Below are positions 28,527-37,613 of a stretch of DNA of 64,000 nucleotides, one piece after another. The stretch spans positions 410,618 through 474,617 of the forward strand of contig JAAFAI010000001.1 in the NCBI GenBank assembly GCA_018222405.1, in the 5' to 3' direction. The position numbers were made by a program, and so were the translations under genes. The DNA is from Gammaproteobacteria bacterium. Its GTDB lineage: Bacteria > Pseudomonadota > Gammaproteobacteria > Enterobacterales > Alteromonadaceae. Position 1 is the stretch's first letter; each line of letters starts with the position of its first letter. Under the pieces are notes generated by a model. The model saw nothing but the letters and a program-made list of their open reading frames with translations, did no database searches and was not told the origin of the DNA.

Positions 28527-29402
28527 ATGGCGAATTGGGAAGGTATTAACGAATTTGTCGCTGTGGTTGAGGCGCAAAATTTTACCCTGGCGGCAAAGCG
28601 GCTGGGGCTCTCTACCGCGCAGGTTTCGCGTCAGGTAGCAAAACTGGAGAACCGGCTAAGTACCAAGTTGCTTAACCGTACCACCCGTGTAGTGGCAGTT
28701 ACAGACTCAGGAGAGACCTTTTATCGCCATTGTAAACCTATTCTGGAAGAGCTCACTGCGGCCGAGAAAGTGGTTACCGATCTGCAGGCAAAACCTACCG
28801 GTAAGCTAAAAATGACCGCACCGGTGACTTACGGCGAACGAATTATTGCTCCTATTGTGAATGACATTTCAGGGGCGCACCCGGACCTGGAGATCCAGTT
28901 AAACCTCACCAATCAACTGGTGGATTTAATCCATGATGGTTACGATCTGGCCATTCGCCTGGGTGAGTTGGAAGACTCTTCCTATATCGCCCGGCGACTC
29001 TCCAGCCGCGCCTGGCATCTGGCGGCTTCTCCGGCTTACCTGGAAAAGCGGGGAACACCACACTCATTGTCTGAATTGCCCAACCATCAGTGTATTCTGG
29101 GTACCTCAGATAACTGGAAGTTCAGCCGCAATGGCAAGCATGAAATCGTTCGGGTAAAGCCGCGTTTACGCTGTAACAGCGGTGTTGCGCTAATTGATGC
29201 GGCGCTTAAAGATCTCGGCATTATCCAGTTACCTGATTACTATATCCGGCCATACCTCGCCTCTGGTGAGCTCATTGAGTTGCTGCCAAACCAGCAAATT
29301 GCCCACGAGGGAATATGGGCGTTGTATCCGCCTACCCGCCATTTATCACCTAAAATTCGCATGGTCATTGATAGCCTGGTCGTCGGCATACAAAACCCGT
29401 AA
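28527..29402 (+). CDS. LysR-family transcriptional regulator
   Basis: 291-residue LysR-type regulator: N-terminal winged helix (EFVAVVEAQNFTLAAKRLGLSTAQVSRQVAKLE, residues about 6-38) and a substrate-binding-like effector domain. LysR members of the frm neighbourhood commonly activate the formaldehyde genes, and this gene is divergent from frmA, so it is the likely regulator of frmAB. CGGAG precedes the ATG. It ends before a strong terminator. Confidence 0.93.
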   Translation: MANWEGINEFVAVVEAQNFTLAAKRLGLSTAQVSRQVAKLENRLSTKLLNRTTRVVAVTDSGETFYRHCKPILEELTAAEKVVTDLQAKPTGKLKMTAPVTYGERIIAPIVNDISGAHPDLEIQLNLTNQLVDLIHDGYDLAIRLGELEDSSYIARRLSSRAWHLAASPAYLEKRGTPHSLSELPNHQCILGTSDNWKFSRNGKHEIVRVKPRLRCNSGVALIDAALKDLGIIQLPDYYIRPYLASGELIELLPNQQIAHEGIWALYPPTRHLSPKIRMVIDSLVVGIQNP

Positions 29403-29500
29403 TGATAACAATTATTATTTGCAATTGGGTTGTGAAGAGGTTACATTTACTGCGTACGTAGTTTTAATAGTGTGTCTCTTAACTCTATTAGAATCCTTTT

Positions 29501-29533
29501 AGCAGGCCCTCATCCACTGGCCTGCTTTTTTTT
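29501..29533 (+). terminator. Intrinsic terminator after the LysR gene
   Basis: AGCAGGCC / GGCCTGCT stem (29501-29508, 29519-29526) followed by an eight-base T-run. Confidence 0.93.
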
Positions 29534-29620
29534 GCCTGCGAAAAAAGACCTAAAGTAGGAGATCATCACGGCTAAAAATGACTTAGGCTTAGTTCATCAG
29601 TGTTGTTAAACAGGTGAAGT

Positions 29621-30442
29621 ATGCGAGCAGTTATTTTGGTGATGGGGTTACTGTGGCTTATTAGCTTTAATCAGGTCCGGGCCAGTGTGGAATTGTCAGA
29701 CGATTTTACCAACGCACAGCCCAGAGTGCAGCTCTACATGGCCTATGCCGAATACAAGATGGCCAATTATCCGCTGGCACATGCCATGTGGCAGCAGATA
29801 GACGGTGCAGGTAAAGCCGAAGCACTGTTTAATTTAGGGATCCTGTACGAGCAGGGTAAGGGCGTTGAGCAAAGCCTGGTTGCTGCCCGCGATTATTATT
29901 TGCAGGCCGCCGAAGCAGGCAGCCGCGCCGGTGCTTATCAGGTAGGTCTGATGGCGCTGGAGCATCCGCAAATGGTGCCGGCAGAGACCGCCAGACACTG
30001 GTTAATGGTAGCTGCATTAGATGGAGATGAGGATGCCGGTCGGCTGCTAAAAACGCTCACTAGTGATGAGCCTGACAACAACGATCCCATGCTCAGCGTT
30101 AAACGCTTGCTTATGCGCGGTGATAATGAGCAGGCTATTATGCAACTGATAAAGCTTAGCGAACAATCCCCCGCCAATTATGCTGCCATGACCGAGCTCG
30201 CCTGGCTGTATGAAACTGGCCTGGCCGTGCCGCGTGATCTCAATAAAGCTGCCGAGCTTTTCTCTGTAGCTGCTGAAGCAGGCAATGCCCGGGCTCAGTA
30301 TGCACTGTCGGTGATGTATTCAACCGGCGCAGGCAAGCCGGTGGATGCAGAGTTAAGTTTGCAGTGGCTGCAAAAGTCCGCGGCGCAAAACTACAAACCG
30401 GCAGTAGAGCAGCTGGCAGCAACTTCAGAAAAAGACAGCTAA
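29621..30442 (+). CDS. Exported Sel1-repeat protein
   Basis: 273 residues with a signal peptide (about residues 1-21, ending VRA) and several Sel1/TPR-like helical repeats: AEALFNLGILYEQGKGV, SRAGAYQVGLMALEH, NYAAMTELAWLYETGLAVPRD and ARAQYALSVMYSTGAGKPVD. Such repeat proteins usually mediate protein contacts in the periplasm; no partner is evident. Ribosome site AGGTGAAG. Another exported Sel1 protein lies on the opposite strand 1.1 kb away (31499-31999). Confidence 0.82.
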   Translation: MRAVILVMGLLWLISFNQVRASVELSDDFTNAQPRVQLYMAYAEYKMANYPLAHAMWQQIDGAGKAEALFNLGILYEQGKGVEQSLVAARDYYLQAAEAGSRAGAYQVGLMALEHPQMVPAETARHWLMVAALDGDEDAGRLLKTLTSDEPDNNDPMLSVKRLLMRGDNEQAIMQLIKLSEQSPANYAAMTELAWLYETGLAVPRDLNKAAELFSVAAEAGNARAQYALSVMYSTGAGKPVDAELSLQWLQKSAAQNYKPAVEQLAATSEKDS

Positions 30443-30531
30443 TTCAATATTTGTTAGTAAGTATGTCTGACTGACCCTGGCTGCGCCATTTAGTGGTAGG
30501 CTGGTTAGCATCTGTAGCGAGTATGGTATTA

Positions 30532-30891
30532 ATGATGGAAAAGCTCTTTCTCGGTATCAAAGGTCAGTTGGTTTGCCTCGATAAAGCTTCGGGCAATAAG
30601 CTCTGGGCCACTAAACTGAAATCCACCTCTGGTGTCACTAACCTGTTATTTGAAGATGACAAAGTGTTTGCCTATTCAGGTGGGCATTTGTTCTGTGTTG
30701 CCGCCAAAGATGGCAAGGTGTTGTGGGAAAATAAACTGGATGGTCTGGGCTACGGCCCGTGCATTATTGCCAGCGAAAACCAGAATGCCTCGTTAATTGC
30801 CGATCAGCTTCAGGCTCAGCAGTCCTCTGCGGCCACCGCCGGAGTCATTGCGGCAACAGCGGGTTCGTCGTCAGCCAATGGGTCGGATTAG
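30532..30891 (+). CDS. Small PQQ-like repeat (beta-propeller blade) protein
   Basis: About 119 residues from the ATG at 30532; an upstream frame begins at 30493 but lacks support. The segment GQLVCLDKASGNKLWATKL and the following LFCVAAKDGKVLWENKL are two PQQ/YWTD-type blade repeats as in BamB or quinoproteins. Then comes a low-complexity Ser/Ala/Gly tail (SSANGSD). Two blades cannot form a closed propeller, so it may oligomerise or be a domain remnant. No signal peptide. The ribosome site is weak. Function unknown. Confidence 0.6.
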   Translation: MMEKLFLGIKGQLVCLDKASGNKLWATKLKSTSGVTNLLFEDDKVFAYSGGHLFCVAAKDGKVLWENKLDGLGYGPCIIASENQNASLIADQLQAQQSSAATAGVIAATAGSSSANGSD

Positions 30892-31010
30892 CCTGTTCCG
30901 AAAATGCCCCGCTGAAAAAGTACCACAATTGTGATTAATTTTACCCTTAATTGACCATTGGATAGGTAAAGTCTGCGACCTTAATAACCAGGAATACGTT
31001 AAGGAATCGC

Positions 31011-31502
31011 ATGCTCAAAAGCAGAGTAAACCGGCTTACATCCTCTCTGATTGCTGGCCTGGTGCTGGCATTACCTGGCGGCAAAGTGATGGCAGACACC
31101 TTAAGTGCTGGTGGTGGCTGGCCTTTCATTATAGCGCCTACTATCACCCTTAAACAGGGCAACAATACAGAGTATTACGTTAATTATAAACTCGGCCTGG
31201 ACGACGGTTTTACAGCAGGCGTGCAGTGGGCCGAAGGGCATCATGTGTGGGGCGGTTTTATTGGTGCTGTTGGTGCACGCAAAACCGATTTACCCTGCGG
31301 TTCAGATCCCGCCAATTGCCCTGCTTTTAATATTGTCATCACCGACAGAAAAACTACCCAGGGGCTAGGCTTGTCTTATGAGTACCGTTTCTTTGGCGTC
31401 AAAGAAGGCTGGGCATTAAGGCTGGAAGCCGGATATGGCAAAGCATCCGGTACCGATGCAAAGCGCGTGGATGGCAATGTACAGGTTGTATATCACTTTT
31501 AG
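31011..31502 (+). CDS. Exported hypothetical protein, probable small beta-barrel
   Basis: 163 residues with a signal peptide (about residues 1-29, ending VMA). The rest is alternating polar and hydrophobic sequence rich in Gly and aromatic residues (YYVNYKLGL, GLGLSYEYRFFG, WALRLEAGYGKASG, VQVVYHF) with a terminal Phe, the usual outer-membrane barrel ending. Two cysteines (LPCGSDPANCPAF) could form a loop disulfide. AAGGA before the ATG. Its stop overlaps the stop of the converging Sel1 gene by 4 bp. No family recognised. Confidence 0.72.
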   Translation: MLKSRVNRLTSSLIAGLVLALPGGKVMADTLSAGGGWPFIIAPTITLKQGNNTEYYVNYKLGLDDGFTAGVQWAEGHHVWGGFIGAVGARKTDLPCGSDPANCPAFNIVITDRKTTQGLGLSYEYRFFGVKEGWALRLEAGYGKASGTDAKRVDGNVQVVYHF

Positions 31503-31999
31503 GAGGACGGAAGACTGTTGAGGTAATCGGTAGCTTCCTGAACTCCGGCTTCGCTGGCTTTTGTAAGCCAGGTCACGCCGGCCGAACGGTCGGCAGGGGC
31601 ACCTTTACCTTCTATTAACGCGACACCATAATGATATTGAGCCAATGAGGAATAGCCCGCTTCATCATTAGTCATGGCACCGCGCTTAAGCAGGGCCGTG
31701 GCCTTTTGCTCATCTCTTGGAACGCCAACACCGGTATCATATATTTGCGCCAGCCAGATCATGGAATACACACTGTTAAAGCGTTCAATGCAATCCTCAA
31801 AAATCGCAATGGCCGCATCGTGATCACCCACCTTTTCTGCGGCATAACCATACAAACATTTAATCGGTTTAGTGCTGGCTACAAAGGATTCATAACTTAA
31901 CTCACTGGTACTCTCGCTGCCATCTTCGTGCTGTGCAGAAACCGGGCGAACAGTGAATAACAGACTAATTGCTGCAATGGCTAAAGAAATGTTTTTCAT
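31499..31999 (-). CDS. Exported Sel1-repeat protein
   Basis: 166 residues with a signal peptide (residues 1-22, ending VSA). Sel1-like repeats follow: SMIWLAQIYDTGVGVPRDEQKA and SLAQYHYGVALIEGKGAPAD. The first unit contains CLYGYAAEKVGDHDAAIAIFEDC, with two cysteines that may pair. Ribosome site GGGAG. Probably a periplasmic scaffold; partner unknown. It converges on the barrel-like gene with a 4-bp overlap. Confidence 0.8.
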   Translation of the reverse strand: MKNISLAIAAISLLFTVRPVSAQHEDGSESTSELSYESFVASTKPIKCLYGYAAEKVGDHDAAIAIFEDCIERFNSVYSMIWLAQIYDTGVGVPRDEQKATALLKRGAMTNDEAGYSSLAQYHYGVALIEGKGAPADRSAGVTWLTKASEAGVQEATDYLNSLPSS

Positions 32000-32210
32000 G
32001 GTGACTCCCGGCGGTTAGTTAGCTTCACTTTAAATGACTGATGGAGGGATTAAAATGGTGCTTTAGGAGGGCTTGTTCTGTTGTGAATGGCTCAGTTTTA
32101 TCTTTTGTCATTAACTTAAAAGACTGATTGTAATCGGTATTTTGTTTTTTTTTGAGGGGCGAAGTGGTATAAACCAGTACTTGATTTTAGTGCTGTATAC
32201 AGGGATTGTT

Positions 32211-32942
32211 GTGAAAATTAGTCTTATAATCATTACTTTGCTGGCCATCTGCGCCTATTTTATTTTAAGTCAGTCCGAGTCACCTGACCTGGCGTCAACC
32301 AAAAATACACCAATCGAAACAGTGCAAACTTTAACCTTTGTTGAGCCGTCATCCGCTACGCTACGCGCAGAGGGTGATTCCGCTCCTCTGCCTGCTGCTG
32401 AATCCCAGCCAGAAGTTATTGTACATACGTTATCCGACCTTGAGTTATTCCTTGGCGGTGAATATGCAGGGGGCATCTTATATGAAGGTGAGCTTTACGA
32501 CTATCTGATGGGATTGTGGGATCAGACATCGCCGGAAATGACCGAGAATAATTATCAGGTGGCTTTTAGCGAAATAGCAAGCAATGGGAATACAGGCTAC
32601 CTGATTCACGTTAGTCCCGAGTACACTGAAACGGACCAGCAAAATTTTGAGTACTCCGCTAAACATACAGATATTGAGAGATTAGTATCCTCAACAGAAT
32701 TTGGCCAGCGCTCAATGGATAAAGAGAGAGTATTAAGCCGCCTCGCGAGTGAATACAAGCCGGACGACATTACCATTGTTAACATGGAGTGCATGGAGAA
32801 AAAGTGTTCGGTTTATATAGATGCCGAATCAGACAAAGCATTTAGTGATTTTGCTGATTACGTAGGTGAACATATGGATGCAGCTATCACAAGTATGCAA
32901 GGCAAAAAACTAAATGAAGGTTTACTCTGGCTAAGATTTTAG
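32211..32942 (+). CDS. Membrane-anchored hypothetical protein
   Basis: About 243 residues from a GTG at 32211 (MKISLIIITLLAICAYFIL), preferred because AGGGA lies 7-8 bases upstream; the longer frame to 32142 opens with TTG in a T-run. One N-terminal membrane helix or signal anchor is followed by a Pro/Ser/Glu-rich linker (about residues 25-80) and a globular part. The C-terminal region has a CMEKKC pair (near residue 200) flanked by strands (ITIVNMECMEKKCSVYIDAE) that may form a disulfide hairpin. No family recognised. Confidence 0.65.
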   Translation: MKISLIIITLLAICAYFILSQSESPDLASTKNTPIETVQTLTFVEPSSATLRAEGDSAPLPAAESQPEVIVHTLSDLELFLGGEYAGGILYEGELYDYLMGLWDQTSPEMTENNYQVAFSEIASNGNTGYLIHVSPEYTETDQQNFEYSAKHTDIERLVSSTEFGQRSMDKERVLSRLASEYKPDDITIVNMECMEKKCSVYIDAESDKAFSDFADYVGEHMDAAITSMQGKKLNEGLLWLRF

Positions 32943-32948
32943 CACTGA

Positions 32949-33962
32949 CTAAAATTGCCAGTAGCCCAGGCGTTTGCGCATTTTAAACTGGCGAATAAGG
33001 TTGCGCGGCTTGGGTTTGAGCGCTGGTGGGTAATTAATTTGTTCTGCCACTGCATCGAGAATACGTTGAGAGGCTTTACCGTCCCGTGAGGGATGCACCT
33101 TCTGCGTATACTGCTCTATTTCCTGTTGCAGGGAGGTATTTTCAGACAGCGCGGATTGCAGAGCACTTTCCAGCTGCTCCGGCGCGGTAACGTCCATCAG
33201 CGGTGACTCGGGCTGCGAATTCCTAAAGGTCACCACGGGCTTGTTTAACAATAAAAACTCAGTGATCACCGACGATGTATCAGAAAGCATGACATCCGCT
33301 TTTAATAGCAATGGAATAACGCTCTGTTCTTCTGTAACCGTGAGTTTATCGTGCTGGCGTTGCCGGTAACGTGCCTCAATATCCCGGTCCATCTTAGGAT
33401 GGAATTTGATGATCCACTGCCAGTCGTGCTTCCGACTTAACTCATCAATGGTATCAATTAACGCTTCTGCGCTGGTAAAACTGGGTGAGAAAGTTGGCGC
33501 ATAAAGGATCATGGGTTTGGCATTTGGCGCTACTGGCGGGGCAGAGAAAAGCGGGTCCAATTTTGGCCAGCCGGTTTCTTTTACCATAAAGTGCTGATAC
33601 TGTTTTTGCAGCTCATCAAAGCGTTCAGTGAAAAACGGCCCCTGAGTGCAGTACAGATCAAAACAGTCCCGGATCCGAAAATGGCCTTTCTTCTTCCACT
33701 CAAACCCATGGAATACCGCAACCTTTAAACCGGGTACAAACGCCGGTACGATATTACCGGGTACAAACACCGCATCAGGCTTATAGTCAACCACCTCAGC
33801 AATGCTCTTAAGGCGGCTTTCACCTTCCTTGAACAAACTGATATTCACCTCGTTACCTTCGATAAACCAGGCACACTGGTCACCGCGCTGATACGCTTCT
33901 TGCTGTAACGGCCGAAGGATTTCGAACGAATAATTCTGCGAAATATAAAATAAGTAGCGCAC
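32949..33962 (-). CDS. CDP-glycerol glycerophosphotransferase family protein
   Basis: 337-residue protein of the TagF/Glyphos_transf fold (GT-B like). Diagnostic blocks are ILYAPTFSPSFTSAE, WQWIIKFHPKMD and VMLSDTSSVITEFLLLNKPVV. In Gram-positives such enzymes build teichoic acid; in Gram-negatives they decorate capsule or O-antigen with glycerol- or ribitol-phosphate. GTG start (MRYLFYISQNYSF). It follows a related gene by 22 bp. No signal peptide; a basic C-terminus (KMRKRLGYWQF) may bind the membrane. Confidence 0.83.
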   Translation of the reverse strand: MRYLFYISQNYSFEILRPLQQEAYQRGDQCAWFIEGNEVNISLFKEGESRLKSIAEVVDYKPDAVFVPGNIVPAFVPGLKVAVFHGFEWKKKGHFRIRDCFDLYCTQGPFFTERFDELQKQYQHFMVKETGWPKLDPLFSAPPVAPNAKPMILYAPTFSPSFTSAEALIDTIDELSRKHDWQWIIKFHPKMDRDIEARYRQRQHDKLTVTEEQSVIPLLLKADVMLSDTSSVITEFLLLNKPVVTFRNSQPESPLMDVTAPEQLESALQSALSENTSLQQEIEQYTQKVHPSRDGKASQRILDAVAEQINYPPALKPKPRNLIRQFKMRKRLGYWQF

Positions 33963-33984
33963 TGATGACGATCTTTTAGGTTAG

Positions 33985-35082
33985 TTAACTGTTAGCCAGA
34001 ATGTAGTCTTTAATACGTTCGCTACACTGCCCGTCGGTGGCGCCCACCATGTCCTGGGTAATTTGCAAACGCTGGGGTTCGAGCTTTTCCGGGTTATTCA
34101 ACGCGCTTTCAATGGCTGCGGGTACCTGCTTAGGCAACGTGGCGCGCGTGCAAAGATCGTGGAACATCTGCAGGTCGGGGTCAAGGCGTTTCTCTAAGCG
34201 AAACTTCAAAATGCCCCGATAGCTCCAGCGGGTCTGATAGAAATCACACCATACCACCGGCTTATTCAGAGCGGCATACTCAAAAATGGCTGAGGAGGCA
34301 TCTGATAACATTACATCGGATATTTGCATAAACGGTATCAGGTTATAGTCTTCCACACCCGCAATATGCACATTTTCATGGGTTGCCCATTTTTTAAATA
34401 GCGCGCGTTGCCCTTCGTAGCGTTCTTTGGTCAGGCTGAAATAATGTGGCTTGATAAATACATTATAGTCGGCCAGCAGTTGCGGCAGCGATTCATCGAA
34501 TTTTTCGATACTTGATGGATAAAAAGTGGGAGCGTAAAGCACCGTGGGTTTATCTGGTGACAGGCCTAATTCATGTAAACAAATAGAAGCGGGGGTGCCA
34601 TCGAATAAAGGATCGAGCTTAGCGTAACCGGTATCCACAAAGCCTGATTCCGGAAACTTCTCCTGCAACCGCTGTAATCGTTGTTGACCTTCCACAAAGC
34701 GCACGTCGAAGGGGAATTCAGATGCCGTGTAGTAAATGGCTTTAGGGCCAATACCATGTAAAACCAGCGCCAGGCGCGCCTGAATCTTCGCTTTCTCGCT
34801 CTTACAAAATTGCGGAGGATTACCGAAGAAAATCCAGTCGGCTTTATTTTGCTGGTAAAAAAGGTGAGCGTTTTTGGGCGAGTCCAGGAAGTGATAAGCC
34901 ATTCCCGCTTTGTGGAGTTCGTTTTTTTTCAGCTCGTCAAAGCCTTCTTCGGGATACAGAACAAAGATACATTCGACCCCCGCGTTAGTTAATTTTTCGG
35001 CTACCGGCAGGTATTGAGGCAGGTAATACAGATGCTGTGTATCGAAATAAACGCGAACCAACGAATGACTCCCCAGAAGCAT
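33985..35082 (-). CDS. CDP-glycerol glycerophosphotransferase family protein
   Basis: 365-residue paralogue of the downstream gene with the same blocks: VLYAPTFYPSS, YNVFIKPHYFSL and VMLSDASSAIFEYAALNKPVVW. It may transfer glycerol-phosphate or a similar polyol-phosphate to a cell-surface glycan. The start at 35082 is uncertain: a TTG at 35061 (VRVYFDTQHLYYLP) has GGGGAG eight bases before it and may be the true start. The pair looks like a two-gene operon. No capsule or lipopolysaccharide genes are nearby. Confidence 0.82.
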   Translation of the reverse strand: MLLGSHSLVRVYFDTQHLYYLPQYLPVAEKLTNAGVECIFVLYPEEGFDELKKNELHKAGMAYHFLDSPKNAHLFYQQNKADWIFFGNPPQFCKSEKAKIQARLALVLHGIGPKAIYYTASEFPFDVRFVEGQQRLQRLQEKFPESGFVDTGYAKLDPLFDGTPASICLHELGLSPDKPTVLYAPTFYPSSIEKFDESLPQLLADYNVFIKPHYFSLTKERYEGQRALFKKWATHENVHIAGVEDYNLIPFMQISDVMLSDASSAIFEYAALNKPVVWCDFYQTRWSYRGILKFRLEKRLDPDLQMFHDLCTRATLPKQVPAAIESALNNPEKLEPQRLQITQDMVGATDGQCSERIKDYILANS

Positions 35083-35230
35083 GACTTATTTATAATTATT
35101 GCGACAAATGAGTGAAAATTTAAGATATTTGTCATTATTCTTTCATCATAACGACAATTCGTTGTAATGGCTACTTTGCTAAGGAAATGCCACTTTCACT
35201 GTGTATCGTTAACCGCAAATAGAGGACGTC

Positions 35231-35542
35231 GTCACGGAAGAAGTTTCGCAGAAGCTGTCCGGGACGATGGAAAATTTAACTGGAGATCCCGGAAGTTTCG
35301 GAGAAACTATCCGGGATCTCCTTGCTAGTCCTGTGTTCTGGAAAAGTAAAAAGTAGTCAGTCTGTTATGGAGGTCCCGGATAAGCCCTTCGGACTTTCCG
35401 GGACGACGGAAAATTGAACCTGTCATCCCGGAAGTTTCGGAGAAACTATCCGGGATCTCCTTGGTACTCCTGTGTGCTGGAAAAGTAAAAAGTAGTCAGT
35501 CTGTTATGTAGGTCCCGGATAAGCCCTTCGGACTTTCCGGGA
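35231..35542. repeat. About 140-bp tandem repeats, 2.3 copies, rich in hairpins
   Basis: This fills most of a 470-bp gap between convergently-unrelated genes. A unit starts at about 35373 with GTCCCGGATAAGCCCTTCGG and recurs exactly at 35512 (139-bp period); a diverged copy starts at about 35231. Each full unit has one hairpin GTCCCGGA...TCCGGGAC, a second hairpin ATCCCGGAAGTTTC...ATCCGGGAT, and the constant tail GGAAAAGTAAAAAGTAGTCAG. The third copy stops after its first hairpin. No ORF. 35083-35230 shows nothing recognisable beyond a likely promoter zone for the gene ending at 35082. Confidence 0.9.
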
Positions 35543-35570
35543 CGATAAAAACCCTATAGGGTTTTTATCG
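35543..35570 (-). terminator. Perfect 28-bp palindrome over the dehydrogenase stop, likely terminator
   Basis: CGATAAAAACCCTA followed directly by its reverse complement; centre between 35556 and 35557. The TAG stop of the minus-strand gene (35554-35556) is at the tip. The 3' arm carries five T residues after GGG, so a shorter CCCTATAGGG hairpin plus T-run could terminate transcription. Confidence 0.7.
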
Positions 35571-37005
35571 CATAACACTGATATTTCATTTCAAGGTATT
35601 CTTCGATGCCTGCGTGGGCGCCCTCGCGACCCAGGCCGCTGGCTTTAACACCACCAAAGGGGGCGTTTGCAGCCGATATGGCACCGGTATTAACACCTAC
35701 CATGCCGGATTCTATGGCATCTACCACGCGCTGGGCACGGTGGAGGTCGTCACTGAAGAAATAAGCGGCCAGTCCAAACGGTGTATCATTGGCGTATTCG
35801 ATTACTTCTTCTTCCGTATCGAAAGGGATTATTGGTACCAGCGGGCCGAAAGTTTCCTCGCAGGTGCACTGCGCTGTTGGCGGAACATTGGTTAGCACTG
35901 TTGGAGTATACCAATTGTCGCCGTTTGGCAGGCGTTTGCCCCCGGTCAGCAGTGTCGCACCGTTACTCAATGCGTTGTCCACATGCTCGGTTACCTTGTC
36001 GGCACCGGGTGCGTCAATCAGTGGGCCTATGTCCACACCATCGTCGAGCCCGTTGCCTACTTTGAGTGCTTCTACTTTTTTGACCAGTTTGCTCTGAAAC
36101 TCCTCCAGCACGCTGCGCTGCACATAAACCCGGTTGGGTGAAATACAGGTTTGCCCGGCGTTACGGAACTTGCCTTTCATGAGGCCATCCACAGCAAGGT
36201 CGATGTCGGCGTCTTCGAAGACGATAAAGGGGGCATTACCACCGAGTTCCAGCGATAGCTTTTTCACATCGGGCGCGCATTTTTTCATTAACTGCGAACC
36301 AATTTCGGTGGAGCCGGTAAACGTAAGTTTGCGTACTATACTGTTCTCGCACAACGCGTCGCCAATAACACTGGCTTTGCCGGTAATTACCTGAATAACG
36401 CCTTTGGGAATGCCGGCCTGACTGGCCAGCTCACCCAGGGCCAGAGCCGTAAGAGGAGTCTGGCTGGCCGGTTTGACTATGATAGTACAGCCAGCCGCCA
36501 GAGCTGGCGCCACTTTACGGGTAATCATTGCCGCAGGGAAGTTCCACGGCGTAATGGCGGCACACACGCCTACCGGATCGCGGGAAACACGAATTTGCGT
36601 GTCGGGAGTACCTGCCGGCAGAATTTCACCATTAATGCGCATGGCTTCTTCGGCAAACCATTTAACATAGCTGGCTGCATAGGCGATTTCGCCTTTTGCC
36701 TCGGCCAGCGGCTTGCCTTGTTCTGTCGTCATGATGGTGGCCAGCTCGTCGGTGTGCTCCACCATGAGTTCGTACCATTTGCGGACCAGCTCGCCGCGTT
36801 CAGCGGGTGTTTTTTTGCGCCACAGCTTAAAGGCATCGTTGGCTGCCGTTACAGCCTGATTAACCGCATCAGCGTCCAGCTGTGGAATGGTTGCTATCAC
36901 TTCTCCCGTGGCCGGGTTGTCCACTTCCAGACTGTCTGATGTCGTCACCCATTCTCCGTTGATCAGGCAGGCTTGTTTAAAGATGTCGATATCATTCAGT
37001 GTCAT
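35554..37005 (-). CDS. gabD: NAD(P)-dependent succinate-semialdehyde dehydrogenase
   Basis: 483-residue aldehyde dehydrogenase closely matching the GabD branch, which oxidises succinate semialdehyde to succinate in GABA breakdown. Glu253 (LELGGNAP) and Cys287 (NAGQTCISPNR) form the catalytic pair; TPWNFPAAMITRK and the ending GLGREGAHAGIEEYLEMKY are typical of GabD. No GABA transaminase (gabT) is next to it. It may also take aldehydes from amine oxidation elsewhere in the window (inference). Confidence 0.88.
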   Translation of the reverse strand: MTLNDIDIFKQACLINGEWVTTSDSLEVDNPATGEVIATIPQLDADAVNQAVTAANDAFKLWRKKTPAERGELVRKWYELMVEHTDELATIMTTEQGKPLAEAKGEIAYAASYVKWFAEEAMRINGEILPAGTPDTQIRVSRDPVGVCAAITPWNFPAAMITRKVAPALAAGCTIIVKPASQTPLTALALGELASQAGIPKGVIQVITGKASVIGDALCENSIVRKLTFTGSTEIGSQLMKKCAPDVKKLSLELGGNAPFIVFEDADIDLAVDGLMKGKFRNAGQTCISPNRVYVQRSVLEEFQSKLVKKVEALKVGNGLDDGVDIGPLIDAPGADKVTEHVDNALSNGATLLTGGKRLPNGDNWYTPTVLTNVPPTAQCTCEETFGPLVPIIPFDTEEEVIEYANDTPFGLAAYFFSDDLHRAQRVVDAIESGMVGVNTGAISAANAPFGGVKASGLGREGAHAGIEEYLEMKYQCYAIKTL

Positions 37006-37085
37006 AAACGGTGTCCATTTTGGTTAAAAATAAGTGATGTCCCTTACTTTGTACTGCTAACGGTCGGTGCGTAGATCAACTCTGT

Positions 37086-37490
37086 CTATTCCTCCGGGAA
37101 ATGCCTAAACGACCGAATACTGGCAAGAGAAGACTCCCACAGGCACTGACTGGCGGTAAAAATATGCGCGTCGGGTTGCTTTGTCGGAGGCGAATTAAGG
37201 CTGCCGGCAGGCACTACGGCGGTGAGGTTGTCCGCCATTACATGGGGCAGAGCAGAACCGCAGGTTGCACAAAAACTTCTGGCATGTCGGGTTGAAGGAA
37301 GCTGGAAATGACGGATATGTTCTTTACCCGTGAGCCAGGTAACAGCGTCTGCGTTGATAAACAGGTTAGCGGCAAATGCAGAGCCGGTATCTTTCTGGCA
37401 ATGCTGGCAGTGGCAGATAAAAAAGTGGTCAAAATTGTCGGCTACCGTAAAGGTGACCGCTGTACATAAACAACTGCCTTGTATAGCCAT
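37086..37490 (-). CDS. GFA/CENP-V family zinc-binding protein
   Basis: 134-residue protein of the glutathione-dependent formaldehyde-activating enzyme fold. Two zinc sites are readable: structural (CLCTAVTF with later CATCGSALP) and catalytic-like (CHCQHCQKDTGSAF). True Gfa activity has been questioned for the family, so a formaldehyde role is not assured. GGAGAAG precedes the ATG. It is separated from gabD by 80 bp on the same strand, possibly cotranscribed. Confidence 0.85.
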   Translation of the reverse strand: MAIQGSCLCTAVTFTVADNFDHFFICHCQHCQKDTGSAFAANLFINADAVTWLTGKEHIRHFQLPSTRHARSFCATCGSALPHVMADNLTAVVPAGSLNSPPTKQPDAHIFTASQCLWESSLASIRSFRHFPEE

Positions 37491-37569
37491 GCGCTTCTCC
37501 GTAAGGGGAATAATAAGACTAATTAAAGCATATTTTAAGAGGGTCCGGGGTAACAGGGGGGGAAGGTGA

Positions 37570-37602
37570 TACCGACTCTGACCTGGAGGAACAGAGCCGG
37601 TA
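37570..37602 (-). terminator. Possible hairpin after the aminotransferase gene
   Basis: TACCGACTCTG / CAGAGCCGGTA inverted repeat with one mismatch, 12 bp past the aminotransferase stop on the minus strand. No T-run follows, so termination is uncertain. Confidence 0.35.
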
Positions 37603-37613
37603 TAGCCTGACGA

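Noticed and set aside
35231..35542. CRISPR array
   Set aside because: The period is about 140 bp with nearly identical whole units and no variable spacers of constant length.
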